Positions 24,404 to 32,646 of a stretch of 64,000 nucleotides of DNA are shown piece after piece. Position 1 is the stretch's first letter. Each line of letters starts with the position of its first letter. The stretch lies in assembly GCF_001673315.1 (NCBI RefSeq), contig NZ_LZLQ01000080.1, positions 1 through 64,000 of the forward strand, given 5' to 3'. The translations under genes were made by a program, and so were the position numbers. This stretch comes from Mycobacterium asiaticum (lineage in GTDB: Bacteria > Actinomycetota > Actinomycetes > Mycobacteriales > Mycobacteriaceae). The notes beneath the pieces are model-generated. The model saw nothing but the letters and a program-made list of their open reading frames with translations, did not search any database and had not been told where the DNA came from.

Positions 24404-26283
24404 CAGGCGTGCCCTTCGGTGACGTCGTCGAACAGCGGACGGATGCCGCGCGCGGCCTGGATTTCGTCGTTGCTGGTGCCAGCGGCGACCATCGGCCAGA
24501 CCTGCGCGTCGGCGCCGACGATGAAGTCAATGACGACCGGACGGTCGTTGATCTCCCGCGCCCGGTTGATCATCTCTTCGACGTCTTCTTCTCGCTCGCA
24601 ACGCATTCCGACACACCCGAGCGCCTCGGCCAGCTTCACGAAATCGGGGATGCGGTGCGAGTGCGTGGCCAGGTCGGTCTGCGAGTAACGCTCTTCGTAG
24701 AAGAGGGTCTGCCATTGACGCACCATGCCCAGGTTGCCGTTGTTGATCAGGGCCACCTTGATCGGGATGCCTTCGATCGCACACGTCGCCAGTTCCTGAT
24801 TGGTCATCTGGAAGCAGCCGTCGCCGTCGATCGCCCACACCTCGGTGTCCGGCAGGGCGATTTTGGCGCCCATGGCCGCCGGGATGGCGAAGCCCATGGT
24901 CCCCAGACCGCCGGAATTCAGCCAGGTGCGCGGCTTTTCGTACTTGATGAACTGCGCGGCCCACATCTGGTGCTGGCCGACGCCGGCCACATAGATGGCG
25001 TCCGGACCGGCGATCTGACCCAGCTTCTCGATCACGTATTCCGGGCCCAGGCTGCCGTCGCTCTGTGGGTCGTAGCTCAGCGGGTACGTCTTGCGAACGC
25101 CCTCCAGGTACTCCCACCACTCCGTCATCTCGATGTTGCCCGGAGTGTCGTAGTGGCGCAGCATCTCGATGAGGTCGGTGATGACGTTCTTGACGTCGCC
25201 CACGATCGGCACGTCGGCGTGCCGGTTCTTGCCGATCTCGGCCGGGTCGATGTCGGCGTGGATCACCTTGGCCTCGGGCGCGAACGATTCCAGCTTGCCG
25301 GTCACCCGGTCGTCGAAGCGGGTGCCCAGCGCGATCAGCAGGTCGCTGCGCTGCAGCGCCGCGACCGCGCCGACGGTGCCGTGCATGCCCGGCATGCCCA
25401 TGTTCAGCCGGTGACTGTCGGGGAAGGCGCCCCGCGCCATCAAAGTGGTGACCACCGGGATGCCGGTCAGCTCGGCCAGCTCGTGCAGTTCCTCGGTCGC
25501 CTCGCCGCGGATGATGCCGCCGCCGACGTACAGCACCGGCTTGTGCGCGGCCGCGATCAGCTTGGCGGCCTCACGGATCTGCCGGTTGTGGGGTTTGGTG
25601 TTCGGCTTGTAGCCGGGCAGCTCCATGCGCGGCGGCCAGCTGAAAGTGCACTGGCCCTGCAGCACGTCCTTGGGGATGTCGACGAGAACAGCTCCGGGAC
25701 GGCCGCTCGCGGCGATGTGGAAGGCTTCGGCGATCACCTGCGGGATCTCGTCGCCGGTGCGGACCAGGAAGTTGTGCTTGGTGATCGGCATCGTGATGCC
25801 CGAGATGTCGGCCTCCTGGAACGCGTCCGTTCCGATCAGCTGCCGCCCGACCTGACCGGTGATCGCGACCACCGGGATGGAATCCATCTGCGCGTCGGCC
25901 AGCGGCGTCACCAGGTTGGTGGCACCGGGACCGGAGGTCGCCATACACACCCCGACCCGGCCGGTGGCGTGCGCGTAACCGCTGGCGGCGTGCCCGGCGC
26001 CCTGCTCGTGCCGCACCAGGACGTGGCGCAGCTGCTGGGAGTCGAACAGCGGGTCATACACGGGCAGCACCGCGCCACCCGGAATCCCGAAGATGATGTC
26101 GACGTCGAGCGCCTCCAATGACCGGATTACCGCCTGCGCACCGGTAAGTTGTTGCGGTGCAATGCGTTTGGGCTGTCCGGTGGCCGGCCTGGATGCTGCC
26201 TTGCCGGCGTCCGAGGCGATTTCGGCCGCCTTCTGCGATGCAGGCGTCGGGGCCGGTGCCGCTGACTTGGTGGGTGCGCTCAC
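24403..26283 (-). CDS. ilvB: Acetolactate synthase large subunit
   Basis: Catalytic ThDP- and FAD-dependent subunit of acetohydroxyacid synthase, the first common step of branched-chain amino acid synthesis. The 626-residue protein has the catalytic-glutamate motif [19 protein letters not shown] near residue 92 and the ThDP/Mg motif starting [15 protein letters not shown] in the C-terminal third. An N-terminal Ala/Pro-rich extension of about 35 residues precedes the enzyme core, as in other mycobacterial IlvB1. A leader peptide, pause hairpin and attenuator-type terminator lie upstream on the same strand. Confidence 0.97.
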
Positions 26284-26324
26284 TGTTTCCTCTTAGGTCT
26301 TTTTCTGCTTTGGCGTCTCGGGGC

Positions 26325-26362
26325 AAGAAAAAACCCCCGCCAGCTGAGCTGCTGCACGAGGG
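26325..26362 (-). terminator. Attenuator terminator in the ilvB leader
   Basis: On the minus strand ccctcg ... cggggg closes a hairpin containing cagc/gctg, followed at once by TTTTTTCTT. It ends about 40 nt before the ilvB ATG and after the leader peptide, the arrangement of an attenuator. A competing pairing between 26365-26389 and the 5' arm is plausible but weak by eye. Confidence 0.8.
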
Positions 26363-26363
26363 T

Positions 26364-26402
26364 CGCGTTGGTGCTCGATAGAGCTAGTCAGGCACCAACG
26401 CG
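26364..26402 (-). promoter_or_regulatory. Pause/1:2 hairpin overlapping the end of the ilvB leader peptide
   Basis: Perfect 11-bp inverted repeat (gcaccaacgcg / cgcgttggtgc) with 17 nt between arms. One arm is inside the last codons of the leader peptide and the other lies after its stop, so the translating ribosome would disrupt it, as segments 1 and 2 of classical attenuators do. Confidence 0.75.
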
Positions 26403-26435
26403 CCGACTAATTACTACGAGCATTCCGTGTTGCAT
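26388..26435 (-). CDS. ilvB leader peptide rich in branched-chain residues (15 aa)
   Basis: Short frame reading MQHGMLVVISRRVGA then TGA. Leu-Val-Val-Ile are consecutive and another Val follows, so ribosome movement would report charging of branched-chain tRNAs. The first ATG is placed about nine bases after the -10 of a good promoter, suggesting a leaderless mRNA; an internal ATG at 26423 would give an 11-residue form. Comparable ilvB leader peptides have been predicted in Corynebacterium and mycobacteria. Confidence 0.78.
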   Translation of the reverse strand: MQHGMLVVISRRVGA

Positions 26436-26443
26436 AGCGTCCG

Positions 26444-26473
26444 ACGGTAGTCTTCGCACAGCTCAACCGTCAA
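26444..26473 (-). promoter_or_regulatory. Predicted ilvB-operon promoter (TTGACG - 18 nt - TACCGT)
   Basis: Good -35 and -10 hexamers with 18-nt spacing on the minus strand. Start of transcription is expected at or within a few bases of the leader-peptide ATG. The same -10 hexamer and spacing appear at the predicted hupB promoter. Confidence 0.7.
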
Positions 26474-26524
26474 ATCCGGTGCTTGTGGGCAACCCTTGGC
26501 GCTGCGCGATGGAATGATGCGAGG

Positions 26525-26902
26525 GTGGTTACTGACTCACCGGTGCTGATCAAGGTGTCGCCCGTAGCGCATCTGGCTGTCGGATTCGTGACGCTGTGCC
26601 TGCTGATCCCGGTCACGGCGTTCCCCTGGAGCGTGCCCCTGCTGCTCATTCCCGCGTTGTTGTCGGCGATGATCGTCCGGCTTCGGACGGTCGCCGACGA
26701 TCGCGGTGTGACGGTGCGGACCCTGCTGGGCAGTCGATCGATCGCATGGGACGACATCGACGGACTGCGGTTCCACAAAGGGTCGTGGGCGCGCGCCAAG
26801 CTCAAGGACGGGTCAGAGGTGCGGCTGCCCGCGGTGACCTTCGCGACGCTGCCTCAGCTGACCGAGGCCAGCTCGGGGCGGGTGCCGAACCCCTACCGCT
26901 GA
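26525..26902 (+). CDS. cfp6: Low-molecular-weight membrane protein Cfp6-like (PH-domain family)
   Basis: 125-residue protein with two hydrophobic segments (about residues 12-50, VTLCLLIPVTAFPWSVPLLL) followed by a bacterial PH-like domain (DDRGVTVRTLLGSRSIAWDDIDGLRF) ending ASSGRVPNPYR. Function is unknown; M. tuberculosis Cfp6 (Rv3004) was found in culture filtrate. The GTG start follows the -ATGATGCGAGG- stretch; the frame is open 14 codons upstream. Its stop directly abuts the stop of the convergent DoxX gene. Confidence 0.85.
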   Translation: MVTDSPVLIKVSPVAHLAVGFVTLCLLIPVTAFPWSVPLLLIPALLSAMIVRLRTVADDRGVTVRTLLGSRSIAWDDIDGLRFHKGSWARAKLKDGSEVRLPAVTFATLPQLTEASSGRVPNPYR

Positions 26903-27745
26903 TCAGGCGAGTGGATTCACCCCGTTGAGCAGCACCCACACAGCGATGCCAGCGGCTATGCCCGCCAGCAGCGCCACGAACGAGCCGATGAACGGCCGAG
27001 TCGCCCAGCCGCGGCTCGCGTCCAGGCCGTAACGGCCCGGACCGACCAGGATGACGGCCACGGCCATGACGATCAGGGTGATCTGGTACTCGTGCCCGTC
27101 GGGCAGGAAATAGGCGAAAGTGTTCGACCGCGGCCGCCCCGAGGCCGACGCAAGCAGGCCATTGATCAAGAACGCCAGCGCGCCGGCGGCCGCGATCGGG
27201 GTGAACAAACCCAAAACCAGGAGCACGCCCGCAACAATCTCGCCACCGGCGCTGACGTAGGACAGGATGTCGGCGTGCTGGAAGCCGATGTCGCTCAGCG
27301 CGTTCTTGAAGCTGTGCAGGCCGGACCCGCCCCACCAGCCAAACAGCTTCTGCAGCCCGTGCGCGATCAGCACCACACCCAGACCGACCCGCAGCACCAA
27401 CAGGCCGAAGTTCTGCGTGCCGCGCCGTCCCGCCGCCCGGAACCGCTCGTCTTCGTCGTCGAAGTCGGCCACCGCGGTCGTCGCCGGCACCTGTCGCGCT
27501 GCCTGCGGCTGCACGTAAGGCAACGGTTCCTGCCCGTCGAGCGGGCTGTATCCCGGTACGGCTCCGGAATTGGCGTCGTAAGGCGGGATGATGGTGGTGG
27601 TTCCCGTGTTTCCGAAGTCGCCCGCATACCCCGCCGGAGTCAGGTCGTCCTCCGGGTCGACCAGGCTTGCTGAGGCGGGGCGTCCCGGTGTCAGACCTGG
27701 AGAATGCTCAGGCCGCTGCCAAAGTGCTTCATTCGAACTGGTCAC
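26903..27745 (-). CDS. DoxX-family membrane protein
   Basis: 280-residue protein. About 110 N-terminal residues are hydrophilic and disordered-looking (Pro, Asp, Tyr rich), followed by a DoxX domain with four membrane helices (GLLVLRVGLGVVLIAHGLQK, the GGEIVAGVLLVLGLFTPIAA helix) and a C-terminal helix GIAAGIAVWVLLNG. In M. tuberculosis a DoxX protein (Rv3005c) forms an oxidoreductase complex with SodA and SseA that counters oxidative stress; I recall this being the same locus. The ATG start lies upstream of a 412-bp gap. Confidence 0.87.
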   Translation of the reverse strand: MTSSNEALWQRPEHSPGLTPGRPASASLVDPEDDLTPAGYAGDFGNTGTTTIIPPYDANSGAVPGYSPLDGQEPLPYVQPQAARQVPATTAVADFDDEDERFRAAGRRGTQNFGLLVLRVGLGVVLIAHGLQKLFGWWGGSGLHSFKNALSDIGFQHADILSYVSAGGEIVAGVLLVLGLFTPIAAAGALAFLINGLLASASGRPRSNTFAYFLPDGHEYQITLIVMAVAVILVGPGRYGLDASRGWATRPFIGSFVALLAGIAAGIAVWVLLNGVNPLA

Positions 27746-28157
27746 GCGTGCCAGGGTAAGGGCTTTTGCTGCGGATTCTGGGATTTGCGACGGCGCTTTC
27801 GCCTGTTAAATCCATATTTTTGCGCGTCGAATGTTCAGTTGGGGGCGGAAACCGGCTAACGATGCCGAGAATCCACGTGCAGTTCACCCAACGCGGTTGG
27901 TTGATGATCACCGTGGCGGCCCGCAAGTGGACGAGTTGGTGCAGGACCAGCGCCGACAAATCATCGGCAGGTGCGCATCGTCCACGAAGACGAACAGGCG
28001 GTCGCGCTGGGTGCAAGCACGGCGAAAATGCTAAGGAATCATTTGTGCTCATCAGGGCGCAATGCAGTACTGGTCTGCCGGGGTCAGTATGGGCGGGCGG
28101 ATCCGCGCCCGGTGGCAGGTGAGAGTTGCTGTCGCAAATTCCCGTAGCCTGTCGGTC
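27746..28157. other. 412-bp divergent gap with no recognisable gene
   Basis: Lies between the DoxX gene and lppZ. Short open frames exist on both strands, but none has recognisable protein sequence, a ribosome binding site or sensible composition. It should contain both promoters; I cannot place them with confidence. Confidence 0.6.
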
Positions 28158-29279
28158 ATGCGGATACGGCGGTCGCTTCGGTGCGTGCTGGCTGCGCTGT
28201 GCGCCGCGGTGCTGCTGGCCAGCGGCTGCGCCCGGTTCAATGACGCTCAGTCGCAACCGTTCACCACGAACCCCGAACTCAAGCCGCAGCCCAGCTCGAC
28301 GCCTCCCCCGCCGCCGCCTCTACCACCCACGCCGTTCCCTAAGGCCTGTCCGGCTCCCGGTGTGATGCAGGGCTGCCTGGAGAGCACGAGCGGGTTGATC
28401 ATGGGTGTCGACAGCAAGACTGCCCTGGTCGCCGAGCGCACCACCGGAGCCATCAAGGAAATTTCGGTCAGCGCCGAACCCAAGCTGAAGATGGTCATTC
28501 CGGTGGACGGGTCCGGAGATGGCGGGCTGATGGACATCGTGCTGTCGCCCACTTTTTCTCAGGACCGGTTGATGTACGCCTACATCAGCACTCCCTCGGA
28601 CAACCGCGTCATTCGGATCGCCGAAGGGGACGTGCCCAAGGACATCCTGACCGGCATCCCCAAGGGCGCCACCGGGAACACAGGCGCATTGATTTTCACC
28701 AGCCCGACCACGCTGGTGGTGATGACCGGCGACGCCGGCAACCCCGCTATGGCCGCCGATCCCGGCTCGCTGGCGGGCAAAGTGCTGCGGATCGAACAGC
28801 CCACCACCATTGGGCAGGCACCGCCGACGACGGCGTTGTCCGGCGTGGGTTCCGGCGGCGGGTTGTGCATCGATCCTGTCGACGGTTCGCTGTACGTCGC
28901 CGACCGCACGCCCGGGGCGGACCGCTTGCAGCGGATCACCAAGAAGTCCGAGGTGTCGACGGTGTGGACGTGGCCGGACCGGCCCGGTGTTGCAGGTTGC
29001 GCGGCCATGGACGGCACCGTTTTGGTGAACCTGATCAACACCAAGCTGACCGTGGCGGTGCGGCTCGCACCGAAAACGGGTGCGGTCACCGGGGAACCCG
29101 ATGTTGTCCGCAAGGACACGCACGCGCACGCATGGGCACTGCGGATGTCACCGGACGGCAACGTCTGGGGGGCCACGGTCAACAAGACCGCCGGTGACGC
29201 CGAGAAGCTCGATGACGTGGTGTTCCCGTTGTTCCCACAGGGTGGCGGCTTCCCGCGGAACAACGACGACAAGACGTAG
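28158..29279 (+). CDS. lppZ: Lipoprotein LppZ, beta-propeller fold
   Basis: 373-residue exported lipoprotein. The signal peptide MRIRRSLRCVLAALCAAVLL is followed by the lipobox ASGC, with Cys near residue 25 acylated. A Pro-rich linker follows (PSSTPPPPPPLPPTPFP), then a six-bladed-propeller domain of the glucose/sorbosone dehydrogenase type (GLMDIVLSPTFSQDRLMYAY, GNTGALIFTSPTTLVVMTGD, GGLCIDPVDGSLYVADR). No clear PQQ ligands are identified, so enzymatic function is uncertain. Start chosen at the ATG that gives a proper signal sequence; the frame is open 32 codons upstream. Equivalent to Rv3006. Confidence 0.92.
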   Translation: MRIRRSLRCVLAALCAAVLLASGCARFNDAQSQPFTTNPELKPQPSSTPPPPPPLPPTPFPKACPAPGVMQGCLESTSGLIMGVDSKTALVAERTTGAIKEISVSAEPKLKMVIPVDGSGDGGLMDIVLSPTFSQDRLMYAYISTPSDNRVIRIAEGDVPKDILTGIPKGATGNTGALIFTSPTTLVVMTGDAGNPAMAADPGSLAGKVLRIEQPTTIGQAPPTTALSGVGSGGGLCIDPVDGSLYVADRTPGADRLQRITKKSEVSTVWTWPDRPGVAGCAAMDGTVLVNLINTKLTVAVRLAPKTGAVTGEPDVVRKDTHAHAWALRMSPDGNVWGATVNKTAGDAEKLDDVVFPLFPQGGGFPRNNDDKT

Positions 29280-29300
29280 CCAGTCGAGCAGCCGCCCCTA

Positions 29301-29900
29301 TCAGGGCACGTCGAGAGTGAACCGCACGCCGTACTTGCGTGTCGCTTCTGAACGATCCCCGCTGTAGAGCCGTGGCGGCGCTTCCTGACCGGGGTCGACG
29401 TCGTCGATATCGGACAGGTAGAGCAGTTCCTCGGAGCTCTGCGGCGCCCAGCCCGCGACCGGTTCCAGCAGATAGGCCACGTGATCGGCGACTTCACTTC
29501 GGCTCAATGTGCGGCCGACGAACCACGCGGCGGCATCGTCGAGAATCGGCATCCCCAAGGGGCCGCCGCGCCACGCGCAGTGCGCGAAGGGGTCGCCTTG
29601 CTGGTCACCCTGGCAGCCGAACAGTTCGGCCAAGGCATGCTGGCGGCGCGGCAACACATGCACCGCGAGGTATTCGGACCTGCTTGCCATCTGGTGGATG
29701 CCATCGGCCAGCGGCAGGCCGACCATGAAGCTGGGTGGCTGCACACTCGTCTGGGTGGCGAACGCGACCAGACAACCGGACGGATTACCGTCGGCCTGAG
29801 TTGTCACCACGAACACCGGCGTGTCCAGCATTGCCATCAGGTCGTCGAACGATTCATCGATCACCTCAACATCATGGGTCTGGATGTCGGCTTCCGACAC
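29301..29900 (-). CDS. Flavin reductase-like (FMN-binding split barrel) protein, copy 1
   Basis: 199-residue protein of the flavin-reductase-like FMN-binding family. Visible features are TPVFVVTTQADGNPSGCLVAF (first strands), SVQPPSFMVGLPL, and HVLPRRQHALAELFG. It probably binds FMN and reduces flavin or is part of an oxidoreductase; the substrate is unknown. It is related to the next upstream gene on the same strand, and probably corresponds to Rv3007c. It is convergent with lppZ, 21 nt apart. Confidence 0.8.
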   Translation of the reverse strand: MSEADIQTHDVEVIDESFDDLMAMLDTPVFVVTTQADGNPSGCLVAFATQTSVQPPSFMVGLPLADGIHQMASRSEYLAVHVLPRRQHALAELFGCQGDQQGDPFAHCAWRGGPLGMPILDDAAAWFVGRTLSRSEVADHVAYLLEPVAGWAPQSSEELLYLSDIDDVDPGQEAPPRLYSGDRSEATRKYGVRFTLDVP

Positions 29901-29976
29901 TGTTTCGGCCTATTAGATGGCGAGTTCTTATGCGCGGGCCGCCCCGGCACGCTGAATTAAGTTGCGATTCGCGAGG

Positions 29977-30465
29977 TTACGGTTCGTGCCCGGGTGACAC
30001 GTCGATGACGTCGACGAAATGGAGAACCTCCGTTGCGTCTTCGGCATACCACGATTCGACCGGGCGCAGCAGATAGCCGACGTGGTCACCGAAGTCGATC
30101 CGGTCCAGCGTCTCACCTACCAACCAAGCGACGGCTTCGTCGAGAATCGGCATACCGTTTGGACCGGTGTGCCACGCGCAGTGGTCGAATTTGTCGATCT
30201 CGTCGTCGGTTTCGCCGCCGAACAGTTCGGCAAGGTCCTTGGCGCCTGGCGACAGGAGGTGTACCGCCAGGTGGTTCGAACGGGCCGCCACGGCGAAGGT
30301 GTGGTTAGTCTTGGACATTCCGACGAGGAACTTCGGCGGATTGATATTGACCTGGGCGGAGAACCCCACCAGGCACCCCGACCGGTGATCGCCTGCCTGC
30401 GTCGTCACCGCCACCATCGCGTTGTTCATCATCTTGGTCAACCGAAACAACGATGTGTCACTCAC
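29977..30465 (-). CDS. Flavin reductase-like protein, copy 2
   Basis: 162-residue paralog of the preceding gene: MNNAMVAVTTQAGDHRSGCLVGF, INPPKFLVGMSKTNHTF, LAVHLLSPGAKDLAELFGGE, then PNGMPILDEAVAWLVGETLD and a C-terminal EVLHFVDVIDVSPG. The same order of blocks occurs in copy 1, including the MPILDxAxAW and DIDDVxPG segments, so they arose by duplication. I recall only one such gene here in M. tuberculosis. Function inferred as FMN-binding only. Probably co-transcribed with copy 1 (76 nt apart). Confidence 0.8.
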   Translation of the reverse strand: MSDTSLFRLTKMMNNAMVAVTTQAGDHRSGCLVGFSAQVNINPPKFLVGMSKTNHTFAVAARSNHLAVHLLSPGAKDLAELFGGETDDEIDKFDHCAWHTGPNGMPILDEAVAWLVGETLDRIDFGDHVGYLLRPVESWYAEDATEVLHFVDVIDVSPGHEP

Positions 30466-30514
30466 CTCCCCATGATCTATCGCCTAGCCGGATAGCAGCC
30501 AGCCATACTCGAAG

Positions 30515-31081
30515 GTGGAAGTTCTGCTTGGCATGTCCGACGACTATCTGGCGCATGATGGGCCGTCCACGTTGTGGGTGATGGCCAGGGCCGATGCCGC
30601 GGTCGATACCCGAGCTCGCCGGGACGATCACGTAGCGACACCGCTTCCGGTGGTGATAACGGCGGCCGGCCTGGTATCGGCGGTGCGACGGAACCCCGAT
30701 GCGCCCCGACACCAAGCACCAGACGTGGCGCAGTGGGAGGCGATCCGCAGCCACTATCGGGACGTCGCCGAATGGATCGACGACGACACCGGGGCCGATC
30801 ACCCGGCGGGAATGTCCGCCGACCGCGGCCTCGCCGGCCGGAAGGGTCGCGCGGACATGGTCGACTATCTGATCTCGTTGGACACCGGCGCGGACGACTC
30901 GGTTCGCCTCGGCGACGTCGGCTGGTGGCTGTCTGGCAGACCCGACTACTGGGTGACAGCCGGAGAATCCGTTGACGCTGTATCGAACTCGCTAGCGGAA
31001 TTCCGCCGCGATTACGAACACGCCAGCACCATCGGTCCGCTCAAGATCTATCGCCGTCGAGCGGACCCGCCTCATGCCTGA
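30515..31081 (+). CDS. Hypothetical protein (Rv3008-like)
   Basis: 188-residue soluble protein of unknown function. Visible are an Ala/Asp-rich N-terminal half ([19 protein letters not shown]), a central [13 protein letters not shown], and a Trp-rich segment [13 protein letters not shown]. No signal peptide, membrane segment or known catalytic motif is seen. The start is GTG 30515 or ATG 30533. Its last ten bases overlap the gatB stop on the opposite strand. It is divergent from the flavin-reductase pair. Equivalent to Rv3008 by position, which is also uncharacterised. Confidence 0.65.
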   Translation: MEVLLGMSDDYLAHDGPSTLWVMARADAAVDTRARRDDHVATPLPVVITAAGLVSAVRRNPDAPRHQAPDVAQWEAIRSHYRDVAEWIDDDTGADHPAGMSADRGLAGRKGRADMVDYLISLDTGADDSVRLGDVGWWLSGRPDYWVTAGESVDAVSNSLAEFRRDYEHASTIGPLKIYRRRADPPHA

Positions 31082-32580
31082 CCGCAAGCGGCGAGCACGA
31101 GTTCACGCACCCGCGCCGCGTCAGCCTGTCCGCGGGTCGCCTTCATCACCGCGCCCACGATCGCACCGGCCGCCGCCACCTTGCCCCCCCGGATCTTCTC
31201 CGCCACGTCAGGATTAGCCGCCAGCGCCTCGTCGACCGCGGCCTGGGTGAGCGAATCGTCCCGCACCAGCGCCAAGCCCCGTGCGGTCATGACTGTCTCG
31301 GGTTCGCCTTCGCCGGCCAGCACACCTTCCACCACCTGGCGGGCCAGCTTGTTGGACAACTTCCCCTCGTCCACCAGAGCGATCACGGCGGCCACCTGCG
31401 CCGGTGTGATAGCGAGCGCATCCAATCCGATGCCGGCCTCGTTCGCCTTCTGCACCAGGAAGTTTCCCCACCAGGAACGTGCATCCTTGCTGCCCGCACC
31501 GTGTTTGACGGTTTCGGCGACCAGTTCGACCGCGCCGGCGTTGACAAGGTCACGCATCACCTCGTCGGAAATGCCCCACTCGTCCTGAATTCGCTTGCGG
31601 GTCAACCACGGCAGTTCGGGAATGCTCTGCCGTAACCGCTCGACCAGCTCGCGGCTGGGCGCGACGGGCTCGAGGTCGGGCTCGGGGAAGTACCGGTAGT
31701 CCTGCGCCGTCTCTTTGGCACGGCCCGGGCTGGTATACCCCGCTTCGTGAAAGTGCCGTGTCTCCTGGATGATTTCGCCGCCGGAGAGCAGCACGGCTGC
31801 CTGCCGTTGCATCTCGTAACGCACGGCGACCTCGACACTTTTCAGTGAGTTGACGTTCTTGGTCTCGGTTCGGGTGCCGAATTCGGTTGTGCCACTGGGC
31901 ATCAGCGACACGTTGGCGTCGCAGCGCATCGACCCCTGGTCCATTCGCACATCGGAGACATCCAGTGCACGCAACAGGTCACGCAGCGCCGTGACGTAGG
32001 CCCGCGCAATCTGGGGCGCCCGCTCCCCCGCACCCACGATCGGTTTGGTGACAATCTCGATCAGCGGGACGCCCGCGCGGTTGTAGTCGATCAACGACGC
32101 CGTAGCGCCTTCGATGCGCCCGGTGTCGCTGCCGATGTGGGTCAGTTTGCCGGTGTCCTCTTCCATGTGGGCGCGCTCGATCTCCACCCGCCAGGTGCTG
32201 CCGTCCTCCAACGGCGCCTCGAGATAGCCGTTGATGGCGATCGGCTCGTCGTACTGAGAGATCTGGTAATTCTTCGGCATGTCCGGATAGAAGTAGTTCT
32301 TCCGGGCGAACCGGCACCAGTCCACGATCTCGCAGTTCAGCGCGAGACCGATGCGGATCGCCGACTCGACCGCGACCTGGTTGAGCACCGGCAGGGAGCC
32401 GGGCAGGCCAAGGCACACCGGACATACCTGGGTGTTCGGCTCGGCACCGAAGGTGGTGGAGCATCCGCAGAACATCTTGGTGGCGGTCGAGAGCTCGACG
32501 TGCACTTCCAATCCGAGCACCGGGTCAAAGCGTTCGATGACCTCGTCGTATTCGAGCAGGTCAAACCTGGCAACCGTCAT
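31072..32580 (-). CDS. gatB: Aspartyl/glutamyl-tRNA(Asn/Gln) amidotransferase subunit B
   Basis: Subunit of GatCAB that activates Glu-tRNA-Gln (or Asp-tRNA-Asn) with ATP and passes ammonia from GatA. The 502-residue protein begins with the GatB cradle domain: [19 protein letters not shown], a CxC and [17 protein letters not shown] zinc site, and the [16 protein letters not shown] motif. The C-terminal YqeY-like tail domain starts near residue 400. Unlike gatCA it is separated from its partners by a MinD-like gene and pfkA. ATG start. Confidence 0.96.
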   Translation of the reverse strand: MTVARFDLLEYDEVIERFDPVLGLEVHVELSTATKMFCGCSTTFGAEPNTQVCPVCLGLPGSLPVLNQVAVESAIRIGLALNCEIVDWCRFARKNYFYPDMPKNYQISQYDEPIAINGYLEAPLEDGSTWRVEIERAHMEEDTGKLTHIGSDTGRIEGATASLIDYNRAGVPLIEIVTKPIVGAGERAPQIARAYVTALRDLLRALDVSDVRMDQGSMRCDANVSLMPSGTTEFGTRTETKNVNSLKSVEVAVRYEMQRQAAVLLSGGEIIQETRHFHEAGYTSPGRAKETAQDYRYFPEPDLEPVAPSRELVERLRQSIPELPWLTRKRIQDEWGISDEVMRDLVNAGAVELVAETVKHGAGSKDARSWWGNFLVQKANEAGIGLDALAITPAQVAAVIALVDEGKLSNKLARQVVEGVLAGEGEPETVMTARGLALVRDDSLTQAAVDEALAANPDVAEKIRGGKVAAAGAIVGAVMKATRGQADAARVRELVLAACGQA

Positions 32581-32599
32581 AGGGAACGATCCTAATGGT

Positions 32600-32646
32600 G
32601 ATCGCGAGCGCGGCGGAGCCGGGCGAAGCGGGCTAAGAGAAGCGGG
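32600..32646. repeat. Dispersed GC-rich repeat (gagcgcggcggagccgggcg)
   Basis: Same core as the 57-bp repeats upstream of serA, here followed by duplicated agcgggctaa. It lies in the gap between gatB and the MinD-like gene. Confidence 0.7.

Noticed and set aside
27729-28256. 175-codon minus-strand frame in the lppZ upstream gap.
   Set aside because: Crosses the start of the DoxX gene and the lppZ signal region; no recognisable sequence or ribosome binding site.
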